DNA of 64,000 nucleotides from Tretioscincus oriximinensis (taxonomy: Eukaryota; Chordata; Lepidosauria; Squamata; Gymnophthalmidae). The stretch spans positions 1,176,324 through 1,240,323 of the forward strand of contig JAJVDF010000257.1 of assembly GCA_022410635.1 (NCBI GenBank). The letters run 5' to 3'. This document shows, piece after piece, positions 33,694 through 45,786 of the stretch. The notes beneath the pieces were generated by a model. It had not been told where the DNA came from, ran no database searches, and saw only the letters and a program-made list of their open reading frames with translations. The position numbers and the translations under genes are program-made. The stretch's first letter is position 1; the number at the start of each line of letters is the position of its first letter.

Positions 33694-34445
33694 AGGTTGC
33701 ATCCACACATGGAGCTAAAAGGTGGATAGGCACGGATAAAAGGTGGCAGGCACGGATAGCTCAGTCGCTTAGGAATTCGTCTCTCGCCTGGGAGATGGGG
33801 TTTCGAAGCCCTGTGTGGGACGTGGGGAGGGGTGAGCACCTTCCACTAGCCTGTAGCTCTAGCCAACCCAGCTATTCGAAAGCATGAATTGCAAGAAATT
33901 GCAATTGACTGCAAGTGCAGTCATGCAGACATGGGAACCACCATAGCCTGGTGGGGAAGATAGAATGTCAGCCTTCGGGCAAAATATATCCTTGTAAGCC
34001 GCTTTGAGTCCCTTTGAAAGGTGAGAAAAGCGGGGTATAAGAACCCAGTTCTTCTTCTTCTTCTATTTCAGCTTTAAGGGGTGGCCCGTCTGCCTGCACG
34101 TATGCGGGCAGGGGACCATATGTGGCAAGAGGAAGGAAGCTCCGTACCTTTAATGTCCAAGACAAAGCTCCCTCCATTCAAGTGTCTCCCGCCCTACTTT
34201 GCAGGGCTAGGTGCCAATTGGCGGTCAGTACTTCTCCCTCTGCTCACATAGCCTCAGCTGTGCAAGGCAGGTGCACAGAAAAAGTGGGTTTCAGGCAGCC
34301 TCCGCCATGAGAGCTAGAAATACCAGCACTCATTAAACCTGCAGCAAGGCAGGTTTGTAGTGACTATGTCGTTGACAAACCTCCATTGTGTCTGCACAAT
34401 GGCGCTCCCATGCAGACATAAATACAATGTGTGGATGTAGCCATA
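33694..34445. mobile_element. Possible hAT-like element carrying a SINE B
   Basis: AGGTTGCATCCACACAT at the left and ATGTGTGGATGTAGCCAT at the right are inverted repeats. The interior, apart from the SINE B at 33749-34064, is moderately GC-rich and non-coding. No clear 8-bp duplication was seen. Confidence 0.45.
33749..34064 (+). repeat. SINE B inserted in a TIR-bounded element
   Basis: Forward full-length copy. The upstream sequence carries an imperfect duplicate of its first bases (GGCACGGATAAAAGGTGG at 33729-33746). It lies inside the pair of terminal inverted repeats at 33694 and 34445, so it entered that element after it had inserted. Confidence 0.9.
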
Positions 34446-34464
34446 GTCTATGCCTGCATGTGGG

Positions 34465-34525
34465 TGGCAGGNTCCTATTCTGGAATATTATCTGGAATAA
34501 GGTCCAGTGCAGAAACGGCCTTTGA
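34465..34525. repeat. Half copy of MITE W
   Basis: GGCAGGNTCCTATTCTGG, ATCTGGAATAAGGTCCAGTG and CAGAAACGGCCTTTG match the right arm of the element at 51283-51444. Smaller relatives occur near 4052-4098 and 41259-41300. Confidence 0.55.
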
Positions 34526-35489
34526 GGATACCAGAAGACTTAACAACAACATGGTTTATGTCTTGAAGGAATTGATGGTGCCTTGAATAACAGCCCTTCC
34601 ATTTATGTCAAATGTACTGATAACTCAAGCTACAGTTCAGACACGCACATATCTCTAAGCTACCCTGCTGTTGTTTTGTGTGATCAACAGCAGCAAGTCA
34701 TATCAATGTATTTTTCCTGTCTATAAATCTGGTCCCATTCATTGAAATTGCTAATATGGCATATACTTCTGTACCAGTCCAATGTTGATAAAAGATCTCT
34801 ATTCAAGTATGTCTGCAAATGACTCCATTTTGTCCTCACAAAATGTGCATCATGTATGCAGCAATACGAAACAGGCATTGAAACTGAGGCGGCTTTGTTC
34901 CTGACAAATGCCTTTTTCCTTCTAAACCCATATTCTTTGATGATCCCTGTCAAACGTGGATGTTCTGGATCAATTTGTTTTTCTTTTGATCTGCCACTTT
35001 AATGTGGATGAATCACGTTTGTTTAGGGGAAAACTCCAACCTGTTGTTTGTATCAACTCTAGCCTGCAGATGCTTCATTCAGTAGAGACAAATTACCCTT
35101 TTTGGAGCTTGTTTTTATTTCCAACACCTGTGCCATAAAGATAAGTGCATGCTGCTTTCAGGTTACAACTGAAATCCCTTATCACAAAAATGTTTCTTTT
35201 GTGCAGTACATTATGAAAGTTCTTAAATATTAAAGAGAAGCTTTGCAGTGTATCCCTGATATGCCTATCTTTTAACTTGAAGATATAGGTAAGGCCGAGA
35301 CAAACATGAGGAGGCACATTCAGAACCTTTTCTCCTGTCGCTCCTTTGTGAGGCTGTACCCACACAGCATTTGTTCCTTCCACAGTTTCAAAATAATTCA
35401 TTTTTATTATGCCTCATTCATACCTTTGATGTATATTCTGAGTTTTACTATTCTGTCACCTCCTGACATGAGATTACATATCGTCCTGT

Positions 35490-35696
35490 CAGCCATGTCA
35501 GTCTCCTGGTTCGATTCCCCACTCCTTGCCTGTTGGGTGACCTTGGTCCAGTCACAGTTCTATAGAACTTGCTCAACCCCACCTACTTCACAGGGTGTCT
35601 TGTGAAGAAAGCAACAAAAGCTATATGTGCTGCCCTGAGACCTTTGGGCATAGGGCAGGATATAAGTATAAACAAACAAACAAACAAATAAATAAT
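35490..35696 (+). repeat. SINE A, 5'-truncated and diverged
   Basis: Forward copy from the B box (GGTTCGATTCC) to an AAACAAACAAACAAATAAATA tail. It lacks the A-box half and part of the body. Confidence 0.82.
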
Positions 35697-36308
35697 CTTG
35701 CTTCCTGTTTGTCCAATAGTCTCTCCTCCCAAATGGTATTGGATAGTTTGCTGTCAATATCGGGTTCCTTTGACTCTCACCTTCACAGTTCCACATCAAA
35801 GCCTTCTTTCAATAATCTTGTAAACTGATCCAACATTGAGGTTTCCCAGAAAACTGATAATTCGGAGAATTGGCTTTTAAACCTGTAATCTGCTGGTTTA
35901 TATAACAATTTGGTGAGGCAAATTCAATAGAAATTCAAGCAGATTATTGAGTCTGTCTGGTCACAGNCAGAGACAAAGAGAGGGAGGGAAAGAAAAAGAG
36001 GGAAAGGACTCAGATCTATCTATCTCTGCTTTAACCTCTACTAAACTTTAATGTCTGGCATTTAGTTATCAAATTAGAAATGCCTAGGTTCTTTTATTTT
36101 GAGTCAAGGGTTAAGAATTCCCATCAATAATTCTTCATTGCTGTTTGAAGAAGAAACCTAGAGAGAATAGGCATGATGTAGACGTACACCTGCCTGATAA
36201 TGGTTTCTCACCTACCAATATATGCTTCTCTTTTGTTGTTGATGTTTTTTTCTTCTTTTGTGTCATTGATATGTTGTATCTTTCTTCTGAAAGCCATAAT
36301 ATATATAT

Positions 36309-36552
36309 AAGTTACTTCAAAAATGTATACACACTTTGAACTTCCAGAATCAGTGGTGACTCGTACTCAGAATTGTATTGATGCTGCAGGTCACCAATTT
36401 GAACAGTATTAACATTTGTTATTTACGTTTTATTTACATTGGACTTTAAGCTTTCTAATTCCCTGAAATTTAACTTTGTAGAACAGTAGAACAGTAAATA
36501 AATTTTCTATGGAACTTCACAGTGTGTATACATTTTTTTGAAGCACCCTGTA
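36309..36552. mobile_element. Mariner-like MITE Y, second copy
   Basis: Ends GTTACTTCAAAAATGTATAC and TACATTTTTTTGAAGCACCC. The interior is the reverse complement of the copy at 9384 (AACAGTATTAACATTTGTTA, ACATTGGACTTTAAGCTTTC). A ~40-bp extra segment (TCAGTGGTGACTCGTACTCA) is absent from the first copy. Confidence 0.8.
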
Positions 36553-36582
36553 TATATTATCCTTCGTTTGGAAATATAACTT

Positions 36583-36660
36583 TACTGTTCAAAACAATTA
36601 AGGGAATACTTTAACATAACAGTGTATGTTTAAATGTTCCCTTAATTGTTTTGAGCAGTA
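36583..36660. mobile_element. MITE X copy (78 bp)
   Basis: Terminal inverted repeats TACTGTTCAAAACAATTAAGGGAA and its partner TTCCCTTAATTGTTTTGAGCAGTA, flanked by T/A-rich target. It has the same length as the copy at 48823, which argues for precise mobilisation. Confidence 0.88.
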
Positions 36661-36689
36661 TATTTAAAATCATAGATATGGTTTTATCC

Positions 36690-37650
36690 AGCAAAGGGGC
36701 ACTTGCTTAAATTGAAGTGCACTTGCCACTTTGATGCCCACTCACTCAGTTTCAGTAGATCACTCTGGAGTGCCTTACAATCATTTTCAGTTTTCACTAG
36801 CCTGAACAGTTTAGTTCAGCAAACTTGGCTACTTCACTATTTACTTAGGTATCCAGATTGTTTATGAATATATTGAAAAGCAAAGGTCCCAGTACAGACC
36901 CTTGGGGTACCCCACTTCTTATCTCTTTCCACTCAGAGAATTGTCTATTTACTACTACCCTCTGTTTTCTATCTTTTAGCCAGTTTCCAATCCAGGACAA
37001 AGTCTGTCCTCTTATACCATGAGTGTGGAGGTTTTTTAGAAGCCTTTGATGAGGGACTTTATCAAAAGCCCTCTAAAAATCTAGATGGACAATATCAACT
37101 GAGTCCGCTTTATCTACATGTTTGTTAACACTCTCAAAGAATTCTAGCAAATTAGTAAGGCATGGTTTACCTTTGCAGAAGCCATGCTGAGTTTCATTCA
37201 TCAATGCGTGCTTCTAAATGTGTTTAGTAAGTTTGTCCTTAATTATGGTTTCCAATACTTTACCTGGAACTGATGTTAAACTGATGGGTCTAAAATTTCC
37301 GGGATCACCCTGGCATCCTTTTTTGAAGATTGGTGTTACGTTAAGGAAAGATTAAATATTTTGGTTAGAAGTTCAGCAATTTCACATTTGAGTTCTTTAA
37401 GAATTCTTGGGTGAATGCTGTCTGGCCCTGGGGATTTATTAATGTTCAGCTTATTAAGGATATCAAGGACCTTCTCCCTTCTTATTTCTGTCCAGTTTAG
37501 TTCCTCTGGTGTTCTTTCTGAGAAGACTAAATCTGTTGCGGGTAAATAGCCTCTGTCTTCTTCAGTGAAAACTGAAGCAAAAAATTCATTTAACCTCTCT
37601 GCAGTCTCTATGTCCTCCTTGATTAAGCCCTTTTGAGTCATCTATGTGAA
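36690..37650 (-). pseudogene. CR1 LINE reverse-transcriptase pseudogene
   Basis: On the minus strand, 37641-37336 is open and reads ERLNEFFASVFTEEDRG…NKSPGPDSIHPRILKEL, the N-terminal RT region of CR1-clade LINEs. After a frame change it continues through PIFKKG, GNFRPISLTSVPGK and SVPQGS-like motifs ([13 protein letters not shown]) with at least two in-frame stops. It ends in SEWASKWQVHFNLSKC near 36690. The catalytic Y/F-A-D-D segment appears to be lost at about 36820. Both ORF2 ends are missing. It is clearly dead. Confidence 0.9.
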
Positions 37651-38353
37651 GAAAGATATGTACAAACTGGAAAGAAATACTGATTCATTCATGATGTATT
37701 TTGGAATTCTGAGCCAAAAGAAGAATAAAAGTAAGAAAAAAAAAGATTTATAACAAGTACTGTTATGTAAACGAACAACTGGGCAAATTGGATGTGACTT
37801 TTTTTAAAATAAATGCTGCTATATTGCTATTTCTAATCAATGAGATGTGTGAAGTACTTTTCTGGTTTTCTGAGAACAGGAAAAGCTTGAAAGATATATA
37901 AATTTATAGATTCTTGGAAGTTTTATGAAATTGTGTTTATTGAGTTTTTTTTCTTTATGTTGCAGTTTTTAAAAAAGTGAAAGAAAAGAAGGTATATGGG
38001 CAATGTTTTTGAAAAGGGACCCAAAGTCAGTCCCAAAACTCTGTAGAAAAAGTCTTCAATGCCAGTTTGGAGTGGCTTTAGAATCTGCCATGGTCTTCAT
38101 CATGAAAACCAGTTATATAGATTTGTACTTTAGGCATCACTATATACACTGATATGGAAAAATCAATCTTAAAGGGGAAATCTACTAACAAATGTGGATT
38201 ACGATCCTTGTAAAGTGTGTTTTCCACACTCAAAGTATGTTATTTACTGTCATCCACAGCATTTTCATGCTGTAATCATAAGTGAGGTTTGGGAGCGTAT
38301 TCCAGGGGATAGAGAAAGTATTTCTTCTTCTCCCTCTTCGTGCCTCCTCTGAT

Positions 38354-38635
38354 TCATGAATGGNTCAGTCACTAAGGCATCTGGGAGATGTAGTTTCGGA
38401 GCCCTGTGTCAGACGTTGGGAGGGGTGAGTACCTTCTCCTAGCCTGTAGCATTAGCCAACCAGCTATTCGAAAGCAAGAATTGCAAGAAATTGCAACTGA
38501 CTGCAATTGGATAAATGGAAACCACCACAGCCTGGTGGGGAAGATAGAATGTAAGCCTTCAGGCAAAATGTAAGCCGCTTTGAGTCCCTTTGAAAGATGA
38601 GAAAAGCGGGGTATAAGAACCCAGCTCTTCTTCTT
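38354..38635 (+). repeat. SINE B, diverged
   Basis: Forward copy with a degraded head (CATGAATGGNTCAGTCACTAAG) and a deletion in the CTTCAGGCAAAATGTAAGCC region. The tail is short (CTCTTCTTCTTTC). Confidence 0.85.
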
Positions 38636-39258
38636 TCGCACCCTCTCACACATCGTGCACGATTCTGGTTGCCACCATTTCTTAGAAATCTTCTTTTTTA
38701 CACTAGAACAAAGATGGTTTGCTTTCCTGCACAAAATGTATGATAAGGCATATTGCTTTTCTGCCCCCAAACATTTTGATTTTCTGCACAAATGTTCTCA
38801 TAAAACATGTTTTGCTTTCCTGTGCAAAAGCACTGAGAAGGATTTAGGCACACCTATGCATCTAATGTCCTCTTCCTCCTCCTCTTTCTTGAGGTCTTTT
38901 TTCTGTACAGGAGCAAAGTCATGCGATTGTCAAATTGGAAGACTTTTTCACAGTGTCAGGGGAGAATTTGGAATGGAAAAGGATGGGAAGCAGAGTAATA
39001 TGACCTAAATGTGGCTCACAGTTTTTGTCTGTGAGTTGCCCCTTGAAAGAATTGTCACCCTAGTGTTCTGTCTTTTATTTGTAGTGAAATTCAGTTGGCA
39101 TTACAGCAGGTTCCATTTTGACTTGCAAGGAGGAACCTCAATGTAATGAAGCTTTTGGAACCTAAGTCAAAGGTAGATTAGAAATGTTGATTGATTTTAG
39201 TTCACTGTTAACTCTGTAGTATTGACCAGGTTTTAATACAGCACAAGTTGATAGAGCA

Positions 39259-39732
39259 GGCACGGATAGCTCAGTCGCTTAGGAATTCGTCTCTCGCCTG
39301 GGAAATGGGGTTTCNAAGCCCTGTGTGGGACGTGGGGAGGGGTGAGCACCTTCCACTAGCCTGTAGCTCTAGCCAACCCAGCTATTCGAAAGCATGAATT
39401 GCAAGAAATTGCAACTGACTGCAAGTAGATACATGGGAACCACCATAGCCTGGTGGGTAAGATAGAATGGAAGCCTTCGGGCAAAATATATCCTTGTAAG
39501 CCGCTTTGAGTCCCTTTGAAAGGTGAGAAAAGTGGGGTATAAGAACCCAGTTCTTCTTCTTCTTCTTCTCCTTCTCCTTCTCCTCCTTCTCCTTCTCCTT
39601 CTCCTTCTCCTTCTCCTTCTCCTCCTTCTTCTCCTTCTCCTTCTCCTCCTTCTTCTCCTTCTCCTTCTCCTTCTTCTCCTTCTCCTTCTCCTTCTTCTCC
39701 TTCTCCTTCTCCTCCTTCTTCTCCTTCTTCTT
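39259..39732 (+). repeat. SINE B with expanded CTCCTTCTT tail
   Basis: Forward full-length copy to about 39552. It is followed by some 180 bases of pyrimidine repeat with a higher-order pattern of CTCCTT and CTCCTTCTT blocks to 39732. Glu/Gly and Leu reading frames here come from the repeat. Confidence 0.93.
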
Positions 39733-40904
39733 TTTTCAGTGCCCTAATGCACTTTTGCTCTGTGACAATGGGAGACATCAGCAGCTATAAGGAACTGGAC
39801 GAGAAAGAAAGAAAAAAAGAAAATTACACTTCTACTATAGGAAAATGATGAAATGAAAATAAAGTATAGGAAGAGTAGCCCTGAACATTTAGCATGGGCT
39901 ATGTGATAGAGTGGCGGGAGCCCCTTTTAAGTTCAATCATGTGGCACTAGAAGTCCTTGGAGACTAGACTTTCTCCTTTCTGTGGAGGAAACTCTTTCTT
40001 TCCTTTTTCTTTCCTTTTTTTGTATAAGCTTTTCATCCTTTAGATTGTTTAGACAGTTTGTCAGCCGAGACCGGGCTCACTCTGTTGAATATCTGCAGCA
40101 TAGAATGTATGCNAAACACTTTTTCCCTCAGTCTTTTGAACTTGTTTCTTTTCTTGAGTCCTCTACAGGGTAAGATTTTTCCTTCCCCCTTTTCACCCTC
40201 TAGTTATTTTCTACATCAATTTCTTAACATGAAAAATGTTTCAACCTCTTTCAAAGGCAGTACGTTTTCCAAATGAAAGGTTTTCAGATTGGCACATTTT
40301 TCAATTTTACAGTTTCTACCATTTTTGAAAAGTCTGTAAATGACTTAGGATTGAAGTAGGATTAAAGATAATCATTCAAGTTAAGGATAATTTTACTTAC
40401 TCACCACACATTTTGATGAAACAACATGAATGAATGTTTTGACAATAATTGTATTTTTACCTTTCTCTTGGGTCTCCTGATATAATTTTTGTGCATTTCC
40501 CGCATGGACAATATTANTTGTTATAATATCCCATGTGAGCGTTCTGCAATAGGCATGCACATGTATGATATGAGAGAAACAGCTGGATGGGAATGGGAAA
40601 TACCATCCTTTCATTCTGGAGAATAACAAAGCTTCCTGGGATTAGTAGAAAGTAATCAGCAGCTTAATATCTACAGAGGGTAAAAGAAACAGATTTTTTT
40701 TCTGCCGTTAGTCAATTAGATGCAAAGGCATCCAGAGCACTGACTAGCAGTGAAACCTCAGCAAAGTGCTACTTAATGCAAAGTATTGTAATTTAAATGA
40801 CATTAATGTATTGTCCTGTAACCCAGAACATATTTCCTTTTTTTTAAGGTTGGACTTTCAGTACTAGGTATGCTCAATGTTGTTGTTTTTTTGCCTCATG
40901 CAAA

Positions 40905-41235
40905 AGAGAAGAGTGAGAGGAGACTTGATAGCTGTCTACAAATACCTGAAGGGCTGGCATAGAGCAGAGGGTTCAGCATTGTTCTCATTGGCACATGGAG
41001 GGACTAGAAACAATGGGATGAAATTGCAGGGGAGTAGATTTAGATTAGATATTAGAAAAATCTTTCTAACAGTCAGGGTGATAAACCGGTGGAACAGGTT
41101 GCCACAGGAGTTGATGAGTTTGCCTTCGCTGGAAGTCTTCAAACAGAGACTGGGGTGGTTTAGTGAATCCTGCATTGAGCAGGGGGTTGGACCTGATGAC
41201 CCTGGAGGTCCCTTCCAACTCTATGATTCTATGTA
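40905..41235 (+). repeat. CR1 LINE 3' end (ATTCTATG terminus)
   Basis: The forward translation starts RRVRGDLIAVYKYLKG, the classic last part of CR1 ORF2. It continues through ORF2 to a stop, then CCCTGGAGGTCCCTTCCAAC and TCTATGATTCTATG, the canonical CR1 terminus. Confidence 0.95.
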
Positions 41236-42753
41236 AAAGGCACCTCATAGCCCCCTCCTGCATTGGGCCTTATTCCAGACTGTATACCAGTGCAGCAGAC
41301 TAGCAGGCTCATCCAGGCCCATTGAAGCCTAGCCTAACATGTGGAAAGGCAGCCCCCTATCCCAAAATGCAATCTGAAATACAGCTGGTGCTGTTAAGGT
41401 ATCCCTTGCTTAGAATCACACATCCTGAATTGGTTGGGAACACCCTGAATTTCGGGGACCTCCCCAATGCTGTGAGAATCTCATACATTTTGAGAGATTG
41501 TCCACACTCGTACAAAGCACAAAACCTCATACAGCAATGTATGGGGAATATGCTGGGGCCAAGAGTGACATCATTTGTGATGTCTGGAAATGGGAAAGCA
41601 GCATCACAAATCCTTTGCTTGTGTTTCATGTGTGAGGAGAATTCCAAATACTTGGGATTTTCAGGTTCCCACAGCGGAAAACTCCCAGTATTGGCCTCCC
41701 AGTTAAAAGCTCATGGTTCTTAGACTGTGGGCCCTGAGTTGGGCAGGATTATGTGGTTTGGNCAGGAAGGCTCTTGGACAGGATGTCCTATGTCCTGGTT
41801 TTAAACCAGGACATGTGGTAACCCTGGAGGAGATCCATGGAGGAGGCACAGAGTTTAAATTGATACCTGATAACTTGTTTTAAAAAGCCTCTGGAGATTT
41901 AAAAGCCAAATGAGGTTGGAATACAAGCTGCACATACAACATCAACTATGCATATGCATCACAGATCATTAACTGTGCACTTGAACTCTGCACTTAGGGG
42001 GATATGATTGGATCCTGCCACCTATGATATCCAACACACATACAAGCATGTGTACAAAATATAGGCAATAGTTAAAGTCTTATGAGCACATATGTTATCT
42101 GGTCTGTGACATAGATCATGTCTCCATATCCCTCTATAGGTTTTCCAGGTGATGTGACCTTGAAGTATTAATGTTCATCGTCATGAAATACCTGCTGAAG
42201 AGCACACTACCCATTCAGTACCTGAGGCCAAAGGCTAGGCTTACCAGATAAAAACAGGGATAGACATTTATATCTTTATATAGAAGAGAAGAATTTTTGC
42301 CAAGTGCAACTTTTAATACTTGCAATGTCTTCATACCCATTAAAAGTATTTACTTCTATCCTGGATTCTATCTAGTAACCCTAACAAAGGCACAAAATCA
42401 TGCAAGCACATCTGAATGTGGAATTGAGAAAGGATCTGCTGATGCAGGGGAAAGTGCAAGGCAATGTTTTTGCAAAGACATATGGCCCCAGACATTTTCC
42501 CCCACAGCCATGGAGCCACAGCTGTATGTTGAGAATGACTTATAAAAATCTGTAATGTTTCTTTTCAGTAAACACTATCATACCTTCAGGGTACAAAGAT
42601 CAATAAGAAAACCATATTGTGGTCTCAGTGACCCACCATCTTCTTTTGCCTTAAAGAAGTTTTAGAATGGTTGTTACAGCTTTGATATAAAATGTAACAA
42701 ATATTCCTGTGTAATTTTTTTCCTGTCTTCTGTACTTGTGCTTTTTTTTGTAG

Positions 42754-42864
42754 TTTTGCATGGAGTTAAACCAGCCAACGCTTCCAAATATCCGCAAGTG
42801 GAAGGGCCCTCGGGGATTCTGGAAGGGAATCGTTTCGGAGAAATCCTCAGGTCAAGCACATAAG
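42754..42864 (+). CDS. EEPD1: EEPD1 coding exon (111 nt, probably exon 4)
   Basis: Thirty-seven codons in phase 0 at both ends. The exon follows a T8-G-TAG acceptor and is followed by a GTACTC donor at 42865. The peptide starts FCMELNQPTLPNIRKWKGPR and continues through GFWKGIVSEK to AHK. This is the most characteristic stretch of vertebrate EEPD1 in the window, because the run NQPTLPNIRKWKGPRG is near-invariant as I remember the family. It joins directly to the ALEK end of the previous exon. It belongs to the EEP fold, between the first catalytic strand and the central sheet. No frameshift or stop is present, so the gene looks intact. Confidence 0.95.
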
Positions 42865-44391
42865 GTACTCTTGCCCAAATGCCTTGACTTTTTTCACAGA
42901 GTTTTTCTATTGTTTGTCCCAGGACATCATCACGCTTGTTTGTAGTAGAATTTTTTACAGATGTTGTTGTTTAATAATGCATAATATTACTGCTGTGAGC
43001 AGACTTCTCATAACTGGCCATTCCCCTTGAAGTTATTGATTTTGGAAATACCTTTTGACAGACCATAGCACATTTTGTGCTGGGAATGCAGTTTGACTTT
43101 CAATATACATTTTTATTGTTTTTCATCATTATTGACGAAAGACGCAAATGCATGCCATATACACATAGAGAAAAATAAAAAATTACACAATAAACAAAGT
43201 GGACCAATACATTACACTAACAATAACATAAACCCACCCTCCTCCCCATCTCTAGCCCACCCCCAGGGATCAATGATCCTTAATCTTTATTAATATGTTA
43301 CATTGAGACAGTCAAGTTCATTCTTAATCTTTTTGTTTCATTTCCTGTATTGCTCCTTAAGTATTCCTTTCCCTTATTTTCAATATATTTTAGATCTCTT
43401 GCTAAAGAATTTAGGATTTCAATAATTTTTGCCTAGTCTATATAAGTGAAGACATACAGGATTTTTCTCATTGTTTCTCAGGAAGGTATATACGTTCTCA
43501 GGAAGGTATATACGTTTGAAATTGATACACTGAAAAAAGTTTTTTTATTTACTTACTTTTAATATTGTTATTCTACCATGCACCCAAGCGTCTCAGGTTG
43601 GAGTATAATAAAATAGTTATGAAACAGCTAAAATAGAATAGCTAAAACAATGGCAATGCCCACCTCTGGAGAGTATGTTGTTCTCTCAACCAAAAACCAG
43701 GATCAGCAAGTTGGTCTTCATAGACATCAACATAGCCATAGTGTGGGTGCTTGATGTACCAGATGAGTGAGTGGAGTTTGTTCTGAAAGCTGGGGGCTAT
43801 CATAAAGAATGCTCTCCCACATTCCCCTTATGTTTCAGGAGAGCCTTTCCAGAAACTCCTCATTGGACAGCTCAGTTGGTCTAGACCAGTGAGATCTTCT
43901 GGTCTGGAACTCAGCAAAACATATAGTGGCCCCGTATTGTGTGCATGGCAACACTGTTTCAGACCAGCTCTCTTATAGANCACAACATTTATATGCATTT
44001 TGTGACTGGATTCTGATGGTTCTAAAGTCTAGCTACAATTATTTTTAGCCCAGGTGCCCCTTGGGGACCTATTTTCACAGCAGATCAGGCACATCACCAA
44101 ACTATAACTGAAACCTAGAATGATGCATGATCTGAACATTTCGGTGTCCTGTATTCCAGATTATTAATTTGTTCCAGTAGATGCTAATAACAAGGTCTTC
44201 CACAGTTATAGCAGTGGGTCTGTTCTTTTTGATAGTTTATGGTTTAGAAGTAAGTAAAGATAGGCCCTTTGTATTTTAGTTTNTTAAATAGCTTTGAGCA
44301 TTTTATAATGGCAGCATGGGGTATAAATGTGAATATGTCTTTCCAAATGACAGACTATTGACTTTATTATTATTTATGATTTGTTTCCCAG
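42865..44391 (+). other. EEPD1: EEPD1 intron
   Basis: A 1.5-kb intron. A 20-bp unit (TTCTCAGGAAGGTATATACG) is repeated twice in tandem near 43477-43516. A degraded interspersed-repeat tail of the L2-like type lies near 43545-43640. Otherwise it is AT-rich single-copy sequence. Isolated Ns are at 43980 and 44283. Confidence 0.8.
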
Positions 44392-44520
44392 TGCACAGAA
44401 TATTCAGGATTCTTGTGGGACACAACTTCAGGGATAGAACTGAAGGATATTCATGAAAATATGCACTCTAATGGAAATGGGAGGCAGACATACCCACATC
44501 CTTACATTGCACATTTCAAG
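44392..44520 (+). CDS. EEPD1: EEPD1 coding exon (129 nt, probably exon 5)
   Basis: Forty-three codons in phase 0, after a TTTCCCAG acceptor and before a GTAATT donor. The peptide contains YSGFLWDTTSGIELKDI and ends with PYIAHFK. The GFLWD and G-x-EL segments correspond to EEP-domain strands. The middle part (HENMHSNGNG, polar and glycine-rich) is a variable loop in the family. The end (Y-I-A-H-F-K) leads into the V-G-M-N-D-LTVVNLHL strand of the next exon. This is the least conserved of the recovered EEPD1 exons, but splice sites and phase fit exactly. Confidence 0.92.
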
Positions 44521-45163
44521 GTAATTGTGGTTAAGAGACTTGTGTCTTTATCAAGAAAAAGTTGAAATAAAAGCACAGGTTCATTTTGACTGTTTGTAGA
44601 ATTCTTTACAGTTGTATTGGCATATTAAAATTGCTGACCGACCTATTATGTTCCGGTCTCCAGAATATCCTAGTAGCATTTGATAGTTGCAGTGTAATAG
44701 AAGTTCCTATGCATAACTTTGCATGCTAGACCACATTTCTCCTCTCCATTGCTTTTTCTGACCAGCAAATCAACATTCTGTGCTATGATTGGTCAATTTT
44801 AGGTTCCCACACATGCCCATTTCTGACATTACCTTCATTCTATCCTTACAAACTGCAACGCAAAAAAAAATAGATCTAAGAATACTTACAGGTAAGATTT
44901 AAACCCATTTTCCTAAGGCCAATACTTTTGATTATTTAAGACAAATTATTTTACATTTAAATCCTACAATTGTTATAGTTTAGTGAAAATTAAAATTGCA
45001 GGACATCATGACACGCATAGCCAATTTTACTTGGCTATTGGATGAAATTTGATGCTGCCTAGAGCTAGAGAAGAACATTAAAAAAACTTTCTAACTTCTA
45101 GGTAGGCCCATAAAAATTTTGTGTTAGTTGTGAGTATTAATCTTTCATTTGCTATTTGTCTAG
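44521..45163 (+). other. EEPD1: EEPD1 intron
   Basis: A 643-bp AT-rich intron with GTAATT donor and TTGTCTAG acceptor. No repeat or other feature was recognised. Confidence 0.8.
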
Positions 45164-45296
45164 GTTGGAATGAATGACCTAACTGTGGTCAACTTGCATC
45201 TGGCCCCTTTGCNTTCAGTGGGAGAAAATACTGTGAAGAACCACGATAGTCACAAATTAGCAGCCTTTGCACAGACTTTGCAGGAAATATTGAAAG
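45164..45296 (+). CDS. EEPD1: EEPD1 coding exon (133 nt, probably exon 6)
   Basis: Forty-four codons plus the first base of a glycine codon, between a CTAG acceptor and a GTAGGA donor. The peptide begins VGMNDLTVVNLHLAPL and ends FAQTLQEILK. N-L-H is the EEP-superfamily motif on the strand that contributes a phosphate-contacting histidine and its neighbouring Asn. An N at 45213 leaves one residue after the APL segment undetermined (third column of the window: APL-X-SVG). The split GG|GA codon is completed by the exon at 52045, so the frame is secure despite the N. Confidence 0.94.
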
Positions 45297-45786
45297 GTAG
45301 GAACTATTTTTTTTCAACGTTAACAACCACAGTTACATGCAAATCGATATTACCNCTGTAAGCTACATAAACTACTTTTTGGTGGGTGGTGGACACCTTA
45401 ATGAACATCTTTCTTGGCAGAAATAGAAAATACCTGTAAGATCCACGAGAGAAATGTAGTATCATCGCATGAATGTTCAAGAACTTCTCCCCACTCTCAC
45501 ATGGTTCCCAGCCATCTCTGCGAGCAATTTTTCCTGATTGGTTAATTTTTCTCTCCCCTGTATGAAACCTCACTTGACTTCTCACTGCCTGTGCAAAATC
45601 CCACTACTGCACAACTCACAAAGGCATGATAGTGGTTTTATGGAGAGCTCCACAATAATGTCAGGAAAAATGAGCTAACAAAATGTGGACCAACGGGGTT
45701 TTCTATCAAATGGATTGCTGAAAATGCATGACCACATGCAGCGGATTCGCCTTGACGTAATTACCATAAAGGTGGAAATCTATTGC

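Larger units (their letters stand above)
28260..42753 (+). other. EEPD1: EEPD1 intron
   Basis: A 14.5-kb intron with GT at 28260 and a poly-T/TAG acceptor at 42751-42753. It holds the large PLE insertion, CR1 copies in both orientations, five SINEs and several MITEs, listed separately. Nothing recognisable was seen in about 28400-29100, 29800-30700, 32870-33690, 34450-35480, 35700-36300, 37650-38350, 38640-39250, 39740-40900 and 41840-42750. Confidence 0.85.

Noticed and set aside
37336..37641. Host gene encoding a 101-residue protein
   Set aside because: The peptide is the N-terminal RT region of a CR1 LINE, and the continuing frame has stops.
39356..39778. 140-codon Glu/Gly-rich frame and its Leu-rich opposite
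   Set aside because: These are translations of SINE B plus its CTCCTTCTT tail.
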